A stretch of DNA of 64,000 nucleotides from Dromiciops gliroides (Eukaryota; Chordata; Mammalia; Microbiotheria; Microbiotheriidae), in assembly GCF_019393635.1 (NCBI RefSeq), contig NC_057861.1, forward strand, positions 198,712,514 through 198,776,513, read 5' to 3'. Below, piece after piece: positions 1-10,562 of this stretch. Below the pieces are notes generated by a model that saw only the letters and a list, made by a program, of their open reading frames with translations, was not told the DNA's origin and searched no databases. The stretch's first letter is position 1. Each line of letters starts with the position of its first letter. The translations under genes were made by a program, and so were the position numbers.

Positions 1-394
1 ATCTTATTGCATTTTAAATTCTAAAATACTTGGGAGCAGCTCAAAAAGTTTGAATGTCTTTCTATTATCATACCCCACTCAAAAATGAATGGAGGGAAAA
101 AAATTCAAGACACCTGGTGAGATGTAATATTTAGTTTTAAAAAATTGAAAAACATAGAATACTTTGCCAAGAATAAAAAAAATTAAATATTTATAAAAAA
201 GCATTTCAGCCTTAAAAAAATAATTTTGGCCTTGAGAGAAGAAAAGTAAAAGAAAAGAGAAGGAAGTCTCTTTCACCCATTTCCTTGTCTCACTCTTTTT
301 TTTGTTTTTACCTTGACTTTCTTTTAAAAGACCTTTATGAAGCCATGTGTTTAGTGTCAAAACATTTTATTTAAAGTGAGAACATACTTGCATT
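1..394. other. AT-rich sequence, no gene seen
   Basis: A/T-rich sequence with A-runs and T-runs. The 93-codon minus-strand frame here reads mostly through T-rich sequence and has no recognisable domain. I see no repeat family that I can name. Confidence 0.5.
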
Positions 395-582
395 GGAATA
401 CAGATTCTGATCCTTATGAGCTCTGTGACCATGAAGTTATATAACTCATCTAAACCTCAGTTTCCTCATGGTGTAAAATGGAGATTATCATATTTGTACT
501 ATCTGCCTCATAGGGTTGTTATATGGTTATGGTTTTGTAAAGTTTAATATACCATGCAAATGTAAGCTGCTATCATTGCTTT
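395..582 (+). repeat. MIR-type SINE, sense
   Basis: The order of motifs matches the 3' two thirds of a mammalian MIR/Ther-1 element: ctctgtgacc, then cctcagtttcctcat, gtaaaatgg, and ctgcctcatagggttgttat. It is diverged and has no visible TSD, as expected for an ancient copy. Confidence 0.75.
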
Positions 583-1349
583 AAAAAATAAAATCTTCTT
601 TAAGTTTCTGCATTACTATAGAATACCATCACTTGCTTTTCTTTTTATGCCCTAACAAGGTTTGCCATCTTTTTCTTTAACCTGTTTTTTCTGCTTCCCA
701 GACAAGCTGCCTTCTGCCTGGTTTCTGCTTTAGTCAGTCAGGTTTGTATCCATTTTGTTTAGCATCAGATGGAGTTTCTCAGATTGTTTTTTTCAAATTT
801 ATAAAGTTTCTCAAGGTCTTGAGAAATTTTGAAGCATTTTAAAGTAGGTCTATTTTAGCCAACCAATTTCCATCCTAAATAGTCACATAAAACCATACAA
901 AAAAAAAAAACAACCATGATCACTCTCAGTAAATTGGAAACAAAAAAGAACCTTGCTCCCCTGTTCTTATTCCTAAACTCGGTCTAAATACCTCACACTA
1001 TTTTCCTATGGCAGATGATATTTTGTAGAAGGAATAGAAAAAAAAATAAATTCCTAACCTCAAATGTAACCAAATCTAGAATCTAAAGTAAGGAGCAAAA
1101 ATAGAATTTTATATCTAAAAGGGAAGAAATGGGACAAATATTAATTACCTGCTATTGACCATTGACCCCAGAAGGAATATCAATCATTGATCAGGTAAAA
1201 TCATTGATGAAGTTTGATTTTTGTTCTGGTTTTACCCATTTATTATAGAGTGAATGAATATGTAAAGAATCTAGCTCCACTATAGTATAGATGTTATAAT
1301 CAATCACCATTAGCCAAATTAGAATACCACATTGATAGTTGTTATATAG
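583..1349. other. No gene or recognised repeat
   Basis: AT-rich unique-looking sequence with an A-run near 900-911. No long open frame and no repeat family recognised. Confidence 0.4.
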
Positions 1350-1544
1350 CAGGGGTTCTTAATCTTTGTTGTGTCATGGACCTCTTTGGCAGCCTGGTGA
1401 AGCCTATGGACCCCTTCATAGAATAATGTTTAAATGCATAAAATAAAATACAAAGGAATTACAAAGGGAATCAATTATGTTGAAAATAGAATGATTAAAA
1501 TACTAAAAAAAATAGTTCATAGGACCCAGGGTTAATAACTCCTA
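1350..1544 (+). mobile_element. Short hAT-like non-autonomous DNA transposon
   Basis: The element starts CAGGGGTTCTTAA and ends TTAATAACTCCTA, so its ends are inverted repeats matching at 10 of 13 positions. The body (gtcatggacctctttggcag...gtgaagcctatggacccctt...ataaaataaaatacaaagg) recurs in a second copy at 47819-48727. No convincing 8-bp TSD is visible. Family placement in the hAT superfamily is an inference from the terminal sequence and small size. Confidence 0.55.
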
Positions 1545-1639
1545 ATCTCTTCTGCTTTGTTGTTTTATTTTAGAATAGTGATAAATTTCTTTAATAATGA
1601 ATGAAGTAAGAGCAGAAAAAGTCTTCATATTTGTTCAAT

Positions 1640-1915
1640 TATAGATTTGTGGTTCAATGGTAATACCTTACATTTACATGGTTGTGCCAAATTTTGCAAA
1701 AAAGGAATCACATGCCTTATTTCATTTAGTTTTCTTATCTCTAAAATGAAGATAAGCCAATTATGATTAAACTCATTTTACTACTGAGGAAACTGAGACA
1801 CAAAGGTTAAGTGATTTGCATGAGAGGTCACATGGCTAGTGAGTGACAGAACCAAAATTCAAGTCTCCTGATTTCCTAGCCCAGGGCGTCCTTCTGTTAT
1901 AACATGCTTCCCAAA
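1640..1915 (-). repeat. MIR-type SINE, antisense
   Basis: Reverse-oriented MIR/Ther-1 copy. Diagnostic antisense motifs are cattttactactgaggaaactgag, ggttaagtgatttgcatg, gtcacatggctagtgagtg and caaaattcaagtctcctg. Diverged, so old. Confidence 0.75.
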
Positions 1916-2834
1916 ACAGCTGGGTTAATTATATGACTGTAAGCACAAATGTAACCTGAACCTAAATCCTGCTGTCAAAGGCAAGCCATGTGGAATTCAA
2001 ACATACTTGTGAAAAATCAAACACAGTATCATTTATTCTCTTGTCTTGGTGGATTTAGTTCAGACAGATCATCTTTAAGACAAATAGAGGGTTGTTTTGC
2101 TTTAAAATAACTAATACCAGATAAAGAATTTGGTTATTGTCATTTGTTCAGAAAACATTAACTTACTTTAGTTTTTATTAGTTGCTCAGAATGTACCTTG
2201 ATTTATTACTTGTGCAGTATAGATTTTGATTCAACTCAATTCAATTCAGCATTAGCCTCCCAAGATCCCCCTGTTTTAAATATCAATAATCTTTTGAACA
2301 TGCACTTCTGACACCTACTACGTATAAGGCATTCTGGTGGGTACAAAGAAATGAAAAATAGACCCCATCCTCAAGGAGCATATGTGAGTGAAGTGATAAT
2401 TTTCTTGGTAGAAAAATACTTATAAGACAAATCTAAAAGTATCGTAGCACAATTGTAGCTGTAATCATTTAAAGTGGATCTCATATAGTTCACTGAGTTT
2501 CATCCCTTATAAACTACTTCCCAAAATTTTGTACACCACTTTGATGAACTTTGAAAACCAAAATTATTCTCTCCAAAATCATCAACAAATTGTTTATGAG
2601 TTACTGCAACAGAAACATTTTTTCACTTTTTAAAATTAATTGCAACCTTCACTTTGATTAAAGGAGCAACCCTTAAACTTTTTTTTATTTGCTTTCAACA
2701 AAACAGGCAATTCCTTTTTAATTTTAATTTTGCTTCATTCGTTTTATTTTTTTTTTAATTTGAACATTTTTTATGAATCTTTCTTCCACTGCCCGCTTCC
2801 CCAGCGAGTAAATTTTAAACAAGTTCCTATAGAT
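1916..2834. other. No gene; AT-rich, one old dispersed-repeat scrap
   Basis: No supported gene. Around 2295-2385 (cacctactacgtataaggc...cctcaaggagcat) lies a fragment of a repeat type that recurs at 6395, 18188, 19020, 42320 and 52540. The rest is AT-rich and unassigned. Confidence 0.4.
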
Positions 2835-2880
2835 AGACAGACGGACTGACGGACAGATGGACAGACAGACGGAGAGATGG
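2835..2880. repeat. Imperfect GACA/GACG tetranucleotide repeat
   Basis: Irregular array of gaca, gacg and gatg units (gatagacagacggactgacg...). It produces the Ser/Cys/Pro-rich minus-strand frame at 2724-2918, which is therefore not a gene. Confidence 0.8.
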
Positions 2881-2959
2881 TCTAGAAAACAAATTCCCAC
2901 TTTAACCATGTCTGACAAGATATGTTTTTCTGTATCTTAAATTCATCACTTCTCTGTCA

Positions 2960-3575
2960 GGTGGTTGAAGTGGCATATTTCATTTACATTCTTTTGGATT
3001 GTGTTTTATCATTGTGTTGATCAGAGTTCCAAAGTCTTTCTAAGCTGTTTTTCTCTATAATGTTATCACTGTATAAATTGGTATCCTAGTTTCTCTTATT
3101 TTTCTCTGTATAAATTCAGAAAGATCCTCCCAGTTTCCTCTGAAATTGTCCATTTCATTATTCTTATGGCATAATAATATTCCATTACAGTCATGTACTA
3201 CAATTCATTTAGTCACTCCCTAACAGGAGGACACCCCCTTAATTTCCAGTTTGGGGCTACTAGGAAAAGAGTAGCTATAAATATTTTTTGTACTTGAAGA
3301 TCCTTTTCTTCTGTGATTTCTTTCAGATATAGGTTTAATATTAGTATAGCTAAGTCAAAGGATGTGAAATATTTGGTAACTTTCTGAGCAGAGTTCCAAA
3401 TTATTTTCCCAAATTGCTTGACCGACCAATTCATACCCCACCGATAAGGGCATTAGTGAGCCTGTTTTCCTACAGCCCTTCAAACATTTGTCATTTTCTT
3501 TTTTGTCATCTTTGTCAGTCTAATAAGTATGAAGTAAAACCTCAAGATTGCATTAATTTATATTCCTCTAATCAT
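2960..3575 (-). mobile_element. Marsupial L1-type LINE 3' part, antisense
   Basis: Sequence such as ataatattccattacagtcatg, aatttccagtttggggctac, gtagctataaatattttttg, gagttccaaattattttccc and caaacatttgtcattttctt follows the reverse of the marsupial L1 3' region. It is diverged and 5'-truncated, and no TSD was seen. A long SINE lies directly downstream. Confidence 0.65.
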
Positions 3576-3581
3576 TAGCAG

Positions 3582-3832
3582 GAGGCTGCTAGATGGCTCA
3601 GTGGATAGACTGCTGGACATGGAGTCAAAAAGTCCTGAATTCAAATGTGGCTTCAGACACTTACTAGCTTAATGATCCTGAGCAAGTCATTTAACCTTTC
3701 TTTGCCTTAATCTGCTGGAGGAATGGCAAATCACTCAAGTATCTTTGCCAAGAAAACCCCATGGACAGTAGGGTCCACAGGGTCATAAAAAGTCAGACAT
3801 AGCTGAATGACTGAACAACAACAATTATTATT
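3582..3832 (+). mobile_element. Long tRNA-derived SINE with RTE-like tail
   Basis: Head gctagatggctcagtggata, core ttcaaatgtggcttcagaca, linker tctttgccaagaaaacccca, and tail aaaaagtcagacatagctga followed by (AAC)n. The tail resembles the 3' end of BovB/RTE LINEs, which suggests mobilisation by an RTE enzyme (inference). Other copies lie near 9213, 10122, 22109, 22246 and 25002. Confidence 0.8.
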
Positions 3833-4735
3833 AACATTGCATTTTTTCCATTTAATTGTGTATAGCTTAGATTTCTTCTTTCGAAGACAGGTGTGCTCCC
3901 AACAAATATCTAAACAACCCTAGCCCCTACAAAGTATATTTCACAAGTTTTCCTGGCTACAAGACTGGTCTTCTTTCCACTATAAGATGCTGCCTTTAGA
4001 AATATTGTTATATTTTGCATATATGTATAAAATTCCTTTAGTCACCTTATTAGATCCTTTGTAATATTTTTGTAGGCTATTATATTGTATAGTGATTTTT
4101 GAAACAAGAAGCAGAGGTTTCTATGTCAGTATTTCCTACTCAATCTCACTTAAAATAAGTTAATAAAGCTTGAGAGAGGAGGTTTGGGACTTTTTGTTAG
4201 CCAAGTGTTATTCTACTTGAATTGTGGTCACTTTCCAAAGCTATTCAAAGCTACCCCTCATTTTAGAGTTGAGGAAACGAGGACCCAGAAATGAGTGACT
4301 AGTTGTCACCCCTTAATTATAAAATTATATTTACCTTATAGCACAATGTATTAAAATCCATAACAGCAGTCTTTATTCATTCATTTATGAAGAATTTATT
4401 GTAATTTGTATATCTAAAACTGGACTAAGGTGCTATGGCTGAGAAAGGCTAAATGGAACTTGGACAATAAAACTTTTCCAACCGTGTTCTCTACTTAAAG
4501 AAATCCCTGAAATCCAATTCCATAAGCAAAAATTCTATTTGAAAGGAGCCATAGAGTTCACCATCTGGCCTCATGGAAAAAGATTCAGGAGATATTGGGT
4601 TATAACCATTTTCAATTTGAGGGGCCTCCAGCTCCCTTTACATTGAACTTGGACCTCACCCTCCCATATGCATATGTACATATATCTGTCTATATCTATA
4701 TCTATATACAAATATGTGTGTATACACACACATAC

Positions 4736-4736
<1 letters not shown>
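3833..4736. other. No gene; a MIR scrap near 4252-4310
   Basis: Mostly unassigned AT-rich sequence. The piece cattttagagttgaggaaac near 4259 looks like antisense MIR. No gene is supported. Confidence 0.4.

Positions 4737-4798
<62 letters not shown>
4737..4798. repeat. (GATA)n microsatellite, about 15 units
   Basis: Uninterrupted GATA repeats, preceded by a TA/CA-rich run from about 4677. Comparable GATA arrays lie at 34468-34540 and 47500-47541. Confidence 0.95.
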
Positions 4799-5324
4799 GA
4801 TATATTTTTTTATCTAGTTCTTGTTTGAAGAGAGAAGTTCTAGAAAACTGTTGTCTGATATGACAGGTCTAACACAGGTCCATGCTATCATAATTATTAT
4901 GCTATAGAGGGGCCTCCAGTTTATTACTCTAGGTGTCAGAGATTGTGCAGAAAGATGCAGCAAGCAAAAACACAGAGAAGCCTATTTATAATGCACACAC
5001 ATTTACATTTTATAATGCTTTAATATAAGTACTAAGATCATATAAGACATTTAAGAATAAGTGATACAGTCTCTTCCTAATGATTTTATAATCTATAAAG
5101 TTGCAAAGAAAGGGAAAAGGAAAGATACATTCATCTTATCGTATGCTTTAAAAATTAAAATTTAGAGCAGAAAAAGAAAATGTAAAGATACTCCCCATGC
5201 ACTCCCAGGGTTTTCTCCCTTCCCCCATTCCATCTCTTGTTTCTCCAACATTTCGGGAAGATTTGTTATTTTTCATAATATATGGTTTCTGTTTGAAACA
5301 TTTTTCTTTAATTTCCATATTCCA
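4799..5324. other. No gene or recognised repeat
   Basis: AT-rich sequence without an open frame of note or a repeat family I can name. Confidence 0.4.
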
Positions 5325-5403
5325 AAAAAGTCACATTACTATTTATGTGGTCACATCACTACTAATATGACTCCATGTCACATAAATAGTAATGTAACTT
5401 TTT
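5325..5403. repeat. Hairpin: 25-bp inverted repeat, 29-nt loop
   Basis: The arms at 5325-5349 and 5379-5403 are reverse complements with a single mismatch (C/A in a plus-strand transcript). In a minus-strand transcript that position would be a G-U wobble, giving an unbroken 25-bp stem. It could be a MITE remnant or a pre-miRNA-like hairpin. No transcription evidence exists in the sequence. Confidence 0.8.
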
Positions 5404-6394
5404 ATGTTGTCTGCTGCTTATGTAGGGGAGTTTTCAGAAACCCTATATTATAGCCTTATATTAGGCCCTGCTACTTTTCCGAGGCTGGCACTATAATATA
5501 TGGATTGGAGCCTGCTCCTATGATGCTCTTGTCAGCCTAAAACCTTGCCTTCCAATGTGTATCAAACCATGGTATACAATAAATCAATATATGTGTCTGC
5601 ACAGCCATATATTTTTTCTGTGGCTTTAAATATTTTTATAATCACGGGTGCAATATAGGACACTGGGGACTCTTTATAACCAGCATTTGAAACAGCTGAA
5701 CGGATATTCAGAAAACCTGTGAGCTGCACTGCTAAAGTGGAAGCAAACTTCTTGGAACCTTTGATGTGTATGTGGGTTTTATTTTCCTGAGAACCACACA
5801 TAAGTCTACATTTATTCATTTCTACAGTGAGAGCTAATTCTCTGGTTCACTGGATTGTATGTCTTTTAACCCTCTCTTCTCTTTCACACCTTTCAAATAG
5901 GAAGCAGCTGTGTAGGCCCACAAACTTACCTAGGGCCTCCAAGAAATTAGGCTGTTTGATGTTTTGGGATCCACTTATGCAAGTGAAAATTCTCTTTAAT
6001 AAGCCAAGATGAACCTATATAGGAATTTCTTGTATCTCAAGTCCATTCTCGGATTAGCTTCTCATTTTCCTAGGAAAAAATTAAAATGGCAACTACCTAA
6101 AAGTGGGCCTAAGTAAAATAAAAGCATTGGCAAGTCTTCATTTAACCAATTGGAGAGCTGCCTCATGGCTTCTATGTTTTGTAATCTCTTTGGGCAGCTA
6201 GATGATGAACTATTGCTATACAATGGAAAGTATAAAAGAGTTTACAAACAAAAGTAAGCTCCCACAAAAAAAAAGATAAGACTTTTTGCTGACTACTTTT
6301 TTCATAAAAGATGTTTTTACTATAACTCGTGCCTTTGAATGACCTTAGTGAACTAGGACATTACAAGGCATCTTCTCATGGATCACTGACATCC
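5404..6394. other. No gene or recognised repeat
   Basis: Mixed-composition sequence without recognised repeats. Short frames at 5562-5819 (-) and 5827-6012 (+) show no domain, no splice context that I can argue for, and no codon bias, so I treat them as chance. Confidence 0.4.
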
Positions 6395-6530
6395 ATCCAG
6401 TCCAATCCAACAAAAATGCATAAAGCATCTCCTATGTGCAAGGAATTGTATTATAGGCACTAAGGCAAAAGAAAAAGAAAAAAAAGAATACCCTGCCCTC
6501 AGTGAGTTTACATTCTATAAGGAGGATTTT
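6395..6530 (+). repeat. Old dispersed repeat ('cctatgtgc...' type)
   Basis: The run aaagcatctcctatgtgcaa...gtattataggcactaaggc...ccctgccctcagtgagttta has the pattern 'tttattaagcacctactatgtgccaggcactg...ctcaaggagctta' common in mammalian DNA. I cannot name the family with certainty. Confidence 0.6.
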
Positions 6531-6654
6531 CCCCCCTTTATTATGAATGGTTATAAGTAAATACACAAAAATTTGAGGAGGAAAAGGGCACTAACTAAAG
6601 AGATCAGAAAGGTTTCCTATAAAATGTGATCAGTGATATGAACAATGTAATCTA

Positions 6655-6896
6655 AAGTATCTTTATCTATTTATTTGTTACTGCTTTCCCTTGTGAAATT
6701 ACTTTGTATATTTTGACTTACTTATCTATGTACATGTTGCCTGTCTCCCTTACCCCCCAATTAAGTATAAGCTGCTTGTGGGTGGGACATGTTTTGTTTG
6801 TTTGGGTTTTGGGTTTTTTTTTTTTGTCTTTGTAGTCCCAGCTCCTAACATAATAGCCTTGTATATAGGTGTTCAATAAAGAATGAATAAATGAAT
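6655..6896 (+). mobile_element. L2 LINE 3' end, sense
   Basis: Shows the L2 3' terminal pattern: tgttgcctgtctcccttacc, aattaagtataagctgcttg, tgtagtcccagctcctaaca, and aggtgttcaataaagaatgaataaatg as the end. No coding part is present; the copy is 5'-truncated and old. Confidence 0.75.
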
Positions 6897-8674
6897 GAAA
6901 GTACAGTGGCTACAAAATACTAAGATTAGATAATACATTCATGCTCCCTGCCCCAAAAGGGATTTCAGTACAAGAGAAAATCTTAAATAAAGATACCCAT
7001 ACATTCCCATGCAATATATCTGAAGCTTTAGGTGTTTATATCACAAAATGCTCAGTCGGAGTTAGCAAGGGCAGCCTTTGTTCTATGCTGTAGAGGTCTG
7101 TACCACTGAGGGGCACAAAGGTGTGATTACCTTCTCATTGGCTCATAAAGTTAAAGAATGTGCCAAATGTTATGGGTAAGTTCCTAGCTAGCCTAGTTCC
7201 ACATAGGAACCATCTGCCATTGAAGGCAATTTTCCCCAGTTGTTTGATGTGGTTTGGTTTGAACCCCTACAACATCCTCTTTGCTTCCCAAAAGCTGCCT
7301 TTTCACAAGGTGACCTTTGTTTTCTCAGTGGCCATGACTTAAGGGGTGGGGCTAGTTATAGAATTGCAGAAACAGTCAACTCCCCTAAAATCCTGGACCA
7401 TTCCATGAAAACATGGTTTTACAGCTAGGCCCTTAAGCTTGCAAGCCCTCTGCAACTTATCAGAACCTTTCATCAATGCTGATGGGAGGTACAATGTTCT
7501 TTATTTTTAAAACGCTGTTTCCCAAAGTCCAGATGATGCTCTAAGTGCTATAACATGACTCAAAGTAGTTTTGCCAGATGTGATATCCCCTGTTACAGTT
7601 TCAAATAGACTGAGAATGAGGAATGCATGCACCATTAATTTCCATTGGAGTGGAGAAAGCATTCTTGCCTTTTCATCCCCATCACCATAAGCTTAGGAAG
7701 TTGTTCCTGCCCCATCCTCTCTTTCATTTACCCAGGCAGCCAGGTAAATGTACAATTTTATATAGCTTTAATTGAATTTCCTGAAGCATAGATCATAATT
7801 ATGCTTAAACATCACTGACCATTTTTTAAGTGCTGCAGCTTTCCTTTGCCACATCTTCCCAACTTTCTTCCTCCTGCCCCAACCAATATATACAAATGGG
7901 TACTCTCAAGGGATTGACACAAATGGCCTGCGACTTTGGGTATTTTTGTAGTTAGATGTTGTTGTTGGGTGTGTTTTTTTCCTCCCAGTGATTAAAACCA
8001 CAAATTAACTTAATGTACAGAACAGGCTTTATACATAAATCTACCCCCCCATAAATGCTTTTAAAATGCTAGAACCATTTTCAAATGCTGTCATCCATTT
8101 CTCCCTCCCTCCAGTTTTTGTTACAATAGCAAATCAAAATACCCCAAGCCATTTTCAACTAGACTTTGGTACAGAGAAGACCAATTTTCTGTGTGGTCTG
8201 CCTCCTTCATTGCATTTTTGGCAGATTAAAAACAAAAACTATGGCCAATAATACTCATAAAATACTCTGCCTGCTCGATGTGTTCCCACAGGTTTAGAGC
8301 AGAGACACAAATGCCCCAACTATATATCATTCAGAAATATTTTACTGATCTTCAAGAAATATGTCATCATTTAGGAGTATTATATATCTTTCTAAAATCA
8401 TTTAAGATTTATGGTGGCAACTTGAGTTACTTTCTGAACTATCTCCCTCACACTTCTGAAAACCCAAGAAAGGAGAAAGAGTACTGTATTGCAGAGTTTG
8501 AAGCAATAGTCATGAAAATACAAAGCATAAGTTCACAGCTAAAAATTAGAAGAAGAACAGCTGAGGATACCAAAAACAAACAAACAAACAAAAAACCTAA
8601 ACTAAGTTTCAGAGAGCCCACATAAAAGATGATCAGTTTGGAGCTAGACCGATCTGAGTTAGCACCTAGTCATT
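6897..8674. other. No supported gene; unique-looking stretch
   Basis: About 1.8 kb without a recognised repeat. An ATG-initiated frame of 115 codons (8278-8625) is the longest here, but its product is unlike any family I know and ends in Lys/Asn-rich low complexity from a CAAA run, so I do not call it. Confidence 0.35.
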
Positions 8675-8682
8675 CTCTGGAT

Positions 8683-9005
8683 CAAAGCTTCTTAAACTGT
8701 GGGTATGGAGTCAGGTAACTGAATATGGGAGTCATGAAAAATTTGGCAACAGTAAAAGGTTAAACTATTTTATAGAACTACATACCTGGAGTCACATAAA
8801 AATTTCTTAGACGACAAGGAGTTGTGAGTGTAAAAAGTTTAAGAGCGGGGGCAGCTAAATGGCACAGTGGATAAAGCACTGGCCTTAGATTCAGGAGGAC
8901 CTGAGTTCAAATCTGGCCTCAGACCCTTGACACTAGCTGTGTGACCCTGTACAAGTCACTTAAGTCTCATTGCCCTGAAAAAAAAAAAAAGTTTAAGAAG
9001 CCCTG
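8683..9005 (+). mobile_element. hAT non-autonomous transposon with 8-bp TSD
   Basis: Inverted ends CAAAGCTTCTTAAACT (8683-8698) and AGTTTAAGAAGCCCTG (8990-9005) match at 14 of 16 positions. They are flanked by an 8-bp duplication, CTCTGGAT (8675-8682) and CTCTAGAT (9006-9013), with one mismatch. An 8-bp TSD is the hallmark of hAT transposition. No transposase is encoded; a SINE occupies 8847-8985 just inside the 3' end. Confidence 0.8.
8847..8985 (+). mobile_element. Short young SINE inserted in the hAT element
   Basis: Head ggggcagctaaatggcacag, core gagttcaaatctggcctcag, end ctcattgccctg plus poly(A). It is bounded by AAAAAGTTTAAGA on both sides (8832-8844 and 8986-8998), so the insertion duplicated part of the hAT terminal repeat. 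Its end 'accctcattgccc' type assigns it to the B subtype described in the findings. Confidence 0.9.
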
Positions 9006-9124
9006 CTCTAGATGAGGAAACTGAAACAGAGAAAGACGTAGGAGGCAGAGTCAGGCCTGGATTCCAAGTTGTCTCATGGCAAATGCAAAACTCTTCCTAT
9101 AATACTCTACCACAGGGTGGAGTA

Positions 9125-9530
9125 CCAGAGGACAGTGAGAGAATACTGGAATAATTTAATGACGTGCCCAGGGTTATACAACCAGTATTTATCATAGATC
9201 AGACTTCAACATGGGCAGCTGGTGGATAGAGTGCTGATCCTGGAAGACCTAAGTTCAAATCTAGCATCAGACAATTAATAGCTGTGTGATCCTGAGCAAA
9301 TGACTTAACCTTGTTTGTCTCAGTTTCCTCATCTGTAAAATGAGATGGAGAAGAAAATGCAAACCACTCTAGTATCTTTGCCAAAAAAAACCTCAAATGG
9401 GGGGGGGGGAGTCACAAAGAGTTGGACATGACTGAAAAATAACTGAAACAATAACAAGACTTAAAGATAGGTCTTACTGGCTTTGAGGTCAGCTTTCTAT
9501 CCACTATGCTGTGTTTCTCCTGCTAATCAT
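9125..9530 (-). repeat. MIR-type SINE, antisense, split by a SINE
   Basis: The left part (9125-9211: gacgtgcccagggttataca, accagtatttatcat) and right part (9460-9530: ggctttgaggtcagc...ctatccactatgctg) read as one antisense MIR interrupted by the long SINE at 9213-9459. Confidence 0.6.
9213..9459 (+). mobile_element. Long SINE with RTE-like tail
   Basis: Contains gtggatagagtgctgatcct, cagtttcctcatctgtaaaa, tatctttgccaaaaaaaacc, a G-run, then gagttggacatgactgaaaa and an AAC-type tail. Same type as the copy at 3582. Confidence 0.85.
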
Positions 9531-9545
9531 TACTAGACATAATTG

Positions 9546-9800
9546 ATGGAAGACAGCCTGGTGTTGTGGATAAAGTGCTATATTTGGAGTCAAGAAGACC
9601 TATAGTCAGTCTTCAACTCTTACATTCAAGTGATGGAACAAGGCTAAGACAATCTCCTTATCTGGACAATGAGTATGATAATAATACCTATAATAATAAA
9701 CTCATGGGGGTATTGTGAGCTTCAAATGAAATAATGTATATATGGTGCTTTATAAATTTTAAAGTGCTACATAAATATCACCTATTGGTATTGTTATTCA
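9546..9800 (+). repeat. MIR-type SINE, sense
   Basis: Full-length-looking MIR pattern: gacagcctggtgttgtggat, then tggagtcaagaagacct, ctcatgggggtattgtgag, and the 3' part ttaaagtgctacataaatat. Diverged. Confidence 0.7.
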
Positions 9801-10121
9801 ACCTAACTCACAGTGACATGGAAAGGAAAGTATCTTGTCAAGAAAACTATAAAAGTGTTGTGTTGTTTTTTCCTATGTACCTGAGGGAAGAGTGTCTCCA
9901 CTCCAAAAGTCCAAGAACTTCTCAGCTTGAACCAAACTACAGAATGTCAGCCTTCACCTAATCATTCCATGACATATCCTACCTGGAAATTCCTTTAAGT
10001 TTGAATTATTAAGAAGTCATAGAACGGGACATTGGTTTACTTTTTTTGTAGATAACCTGTGGGATTCACGGAAGATAGGTTCAACAACAACAACAAGAAA
10101 TAGAAAAATATACAGTAAGTA
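9801..10121. other. No gene or recognised repeat
   Basis: Short unassigned interval between a MIR and a SINE. Confidence 0.4.
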
Positions 10122-10353
10122 GAGGGGACCTAGGTGGTGCAATGAATAGAGTGCTGGGTCTAGAGTCAGGAAGATTCATCTTTATGAGTTTAAATCTGGC
10201 AGTGTGACCCTGGGAAAGTTATTTAACTCTATTTGCCTCAGTTTCTTCATTTGCTAAATGAGCTAGTGAAGGAAATAATGGTATTTTTGCCAAGAAAACC
10301 CCAAATGGGGTCATGAAGAATCTGGCACAATTGAAATGAGTTAACAGCAACAG
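10122..10353 (+). mobile_element. Long SINE with RTE-like tail
   Basis: Contains ggggacctaggtggtgcaat, tgcctcagtttcttcatttg, tttgccaagaaaaccccaaa and a decayed tail caatctggcacaattg-like region followed by aacagcaacag. More diverged than the short SINEs. Confidence 0.8.
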
Positions 10354-10356
10354 TAA

Positions 10357-10562
10357 TTGGAAGACACTGGTACGTAGTTGAAATAGCATGGGCTCCTCAG
10401 TGAGAAGACCCAGGCTCAATACTACATCTGTAGCTTACTAACTGTGTGACCTGGGCCAGATCATTTAACTTCCCTTGGCTTCTGTTTCTTCATTTCTAGA
10501 ACGAGGCTGTTGGACTGAATGGCCCCTAAGGTACTTTCCAACTCTAGATCTATGATCCTACT
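10357..10562 (+). repeat. MIR-related SINE with 'ctatgatcctac' end
   Basis: Motifs cttactaactgtgtgacctg, cttctgtttcttcattt, gttggactgaatggcc and the ending ccaactctagatctatgatc define a MIR-like group whose 3' end differs from classical MIR. Another copy is at 51255-51480, and antisense relatives are at 16298 and 48975. Confidence 0.7.

Noticed and set aside
8278-8625. 115-codon ATG-initiated frame
   Set aside because: No recognisable family, ends in low-complexity Lys/Asn from a CAAA run, no splice or promoter context; most likely chance.
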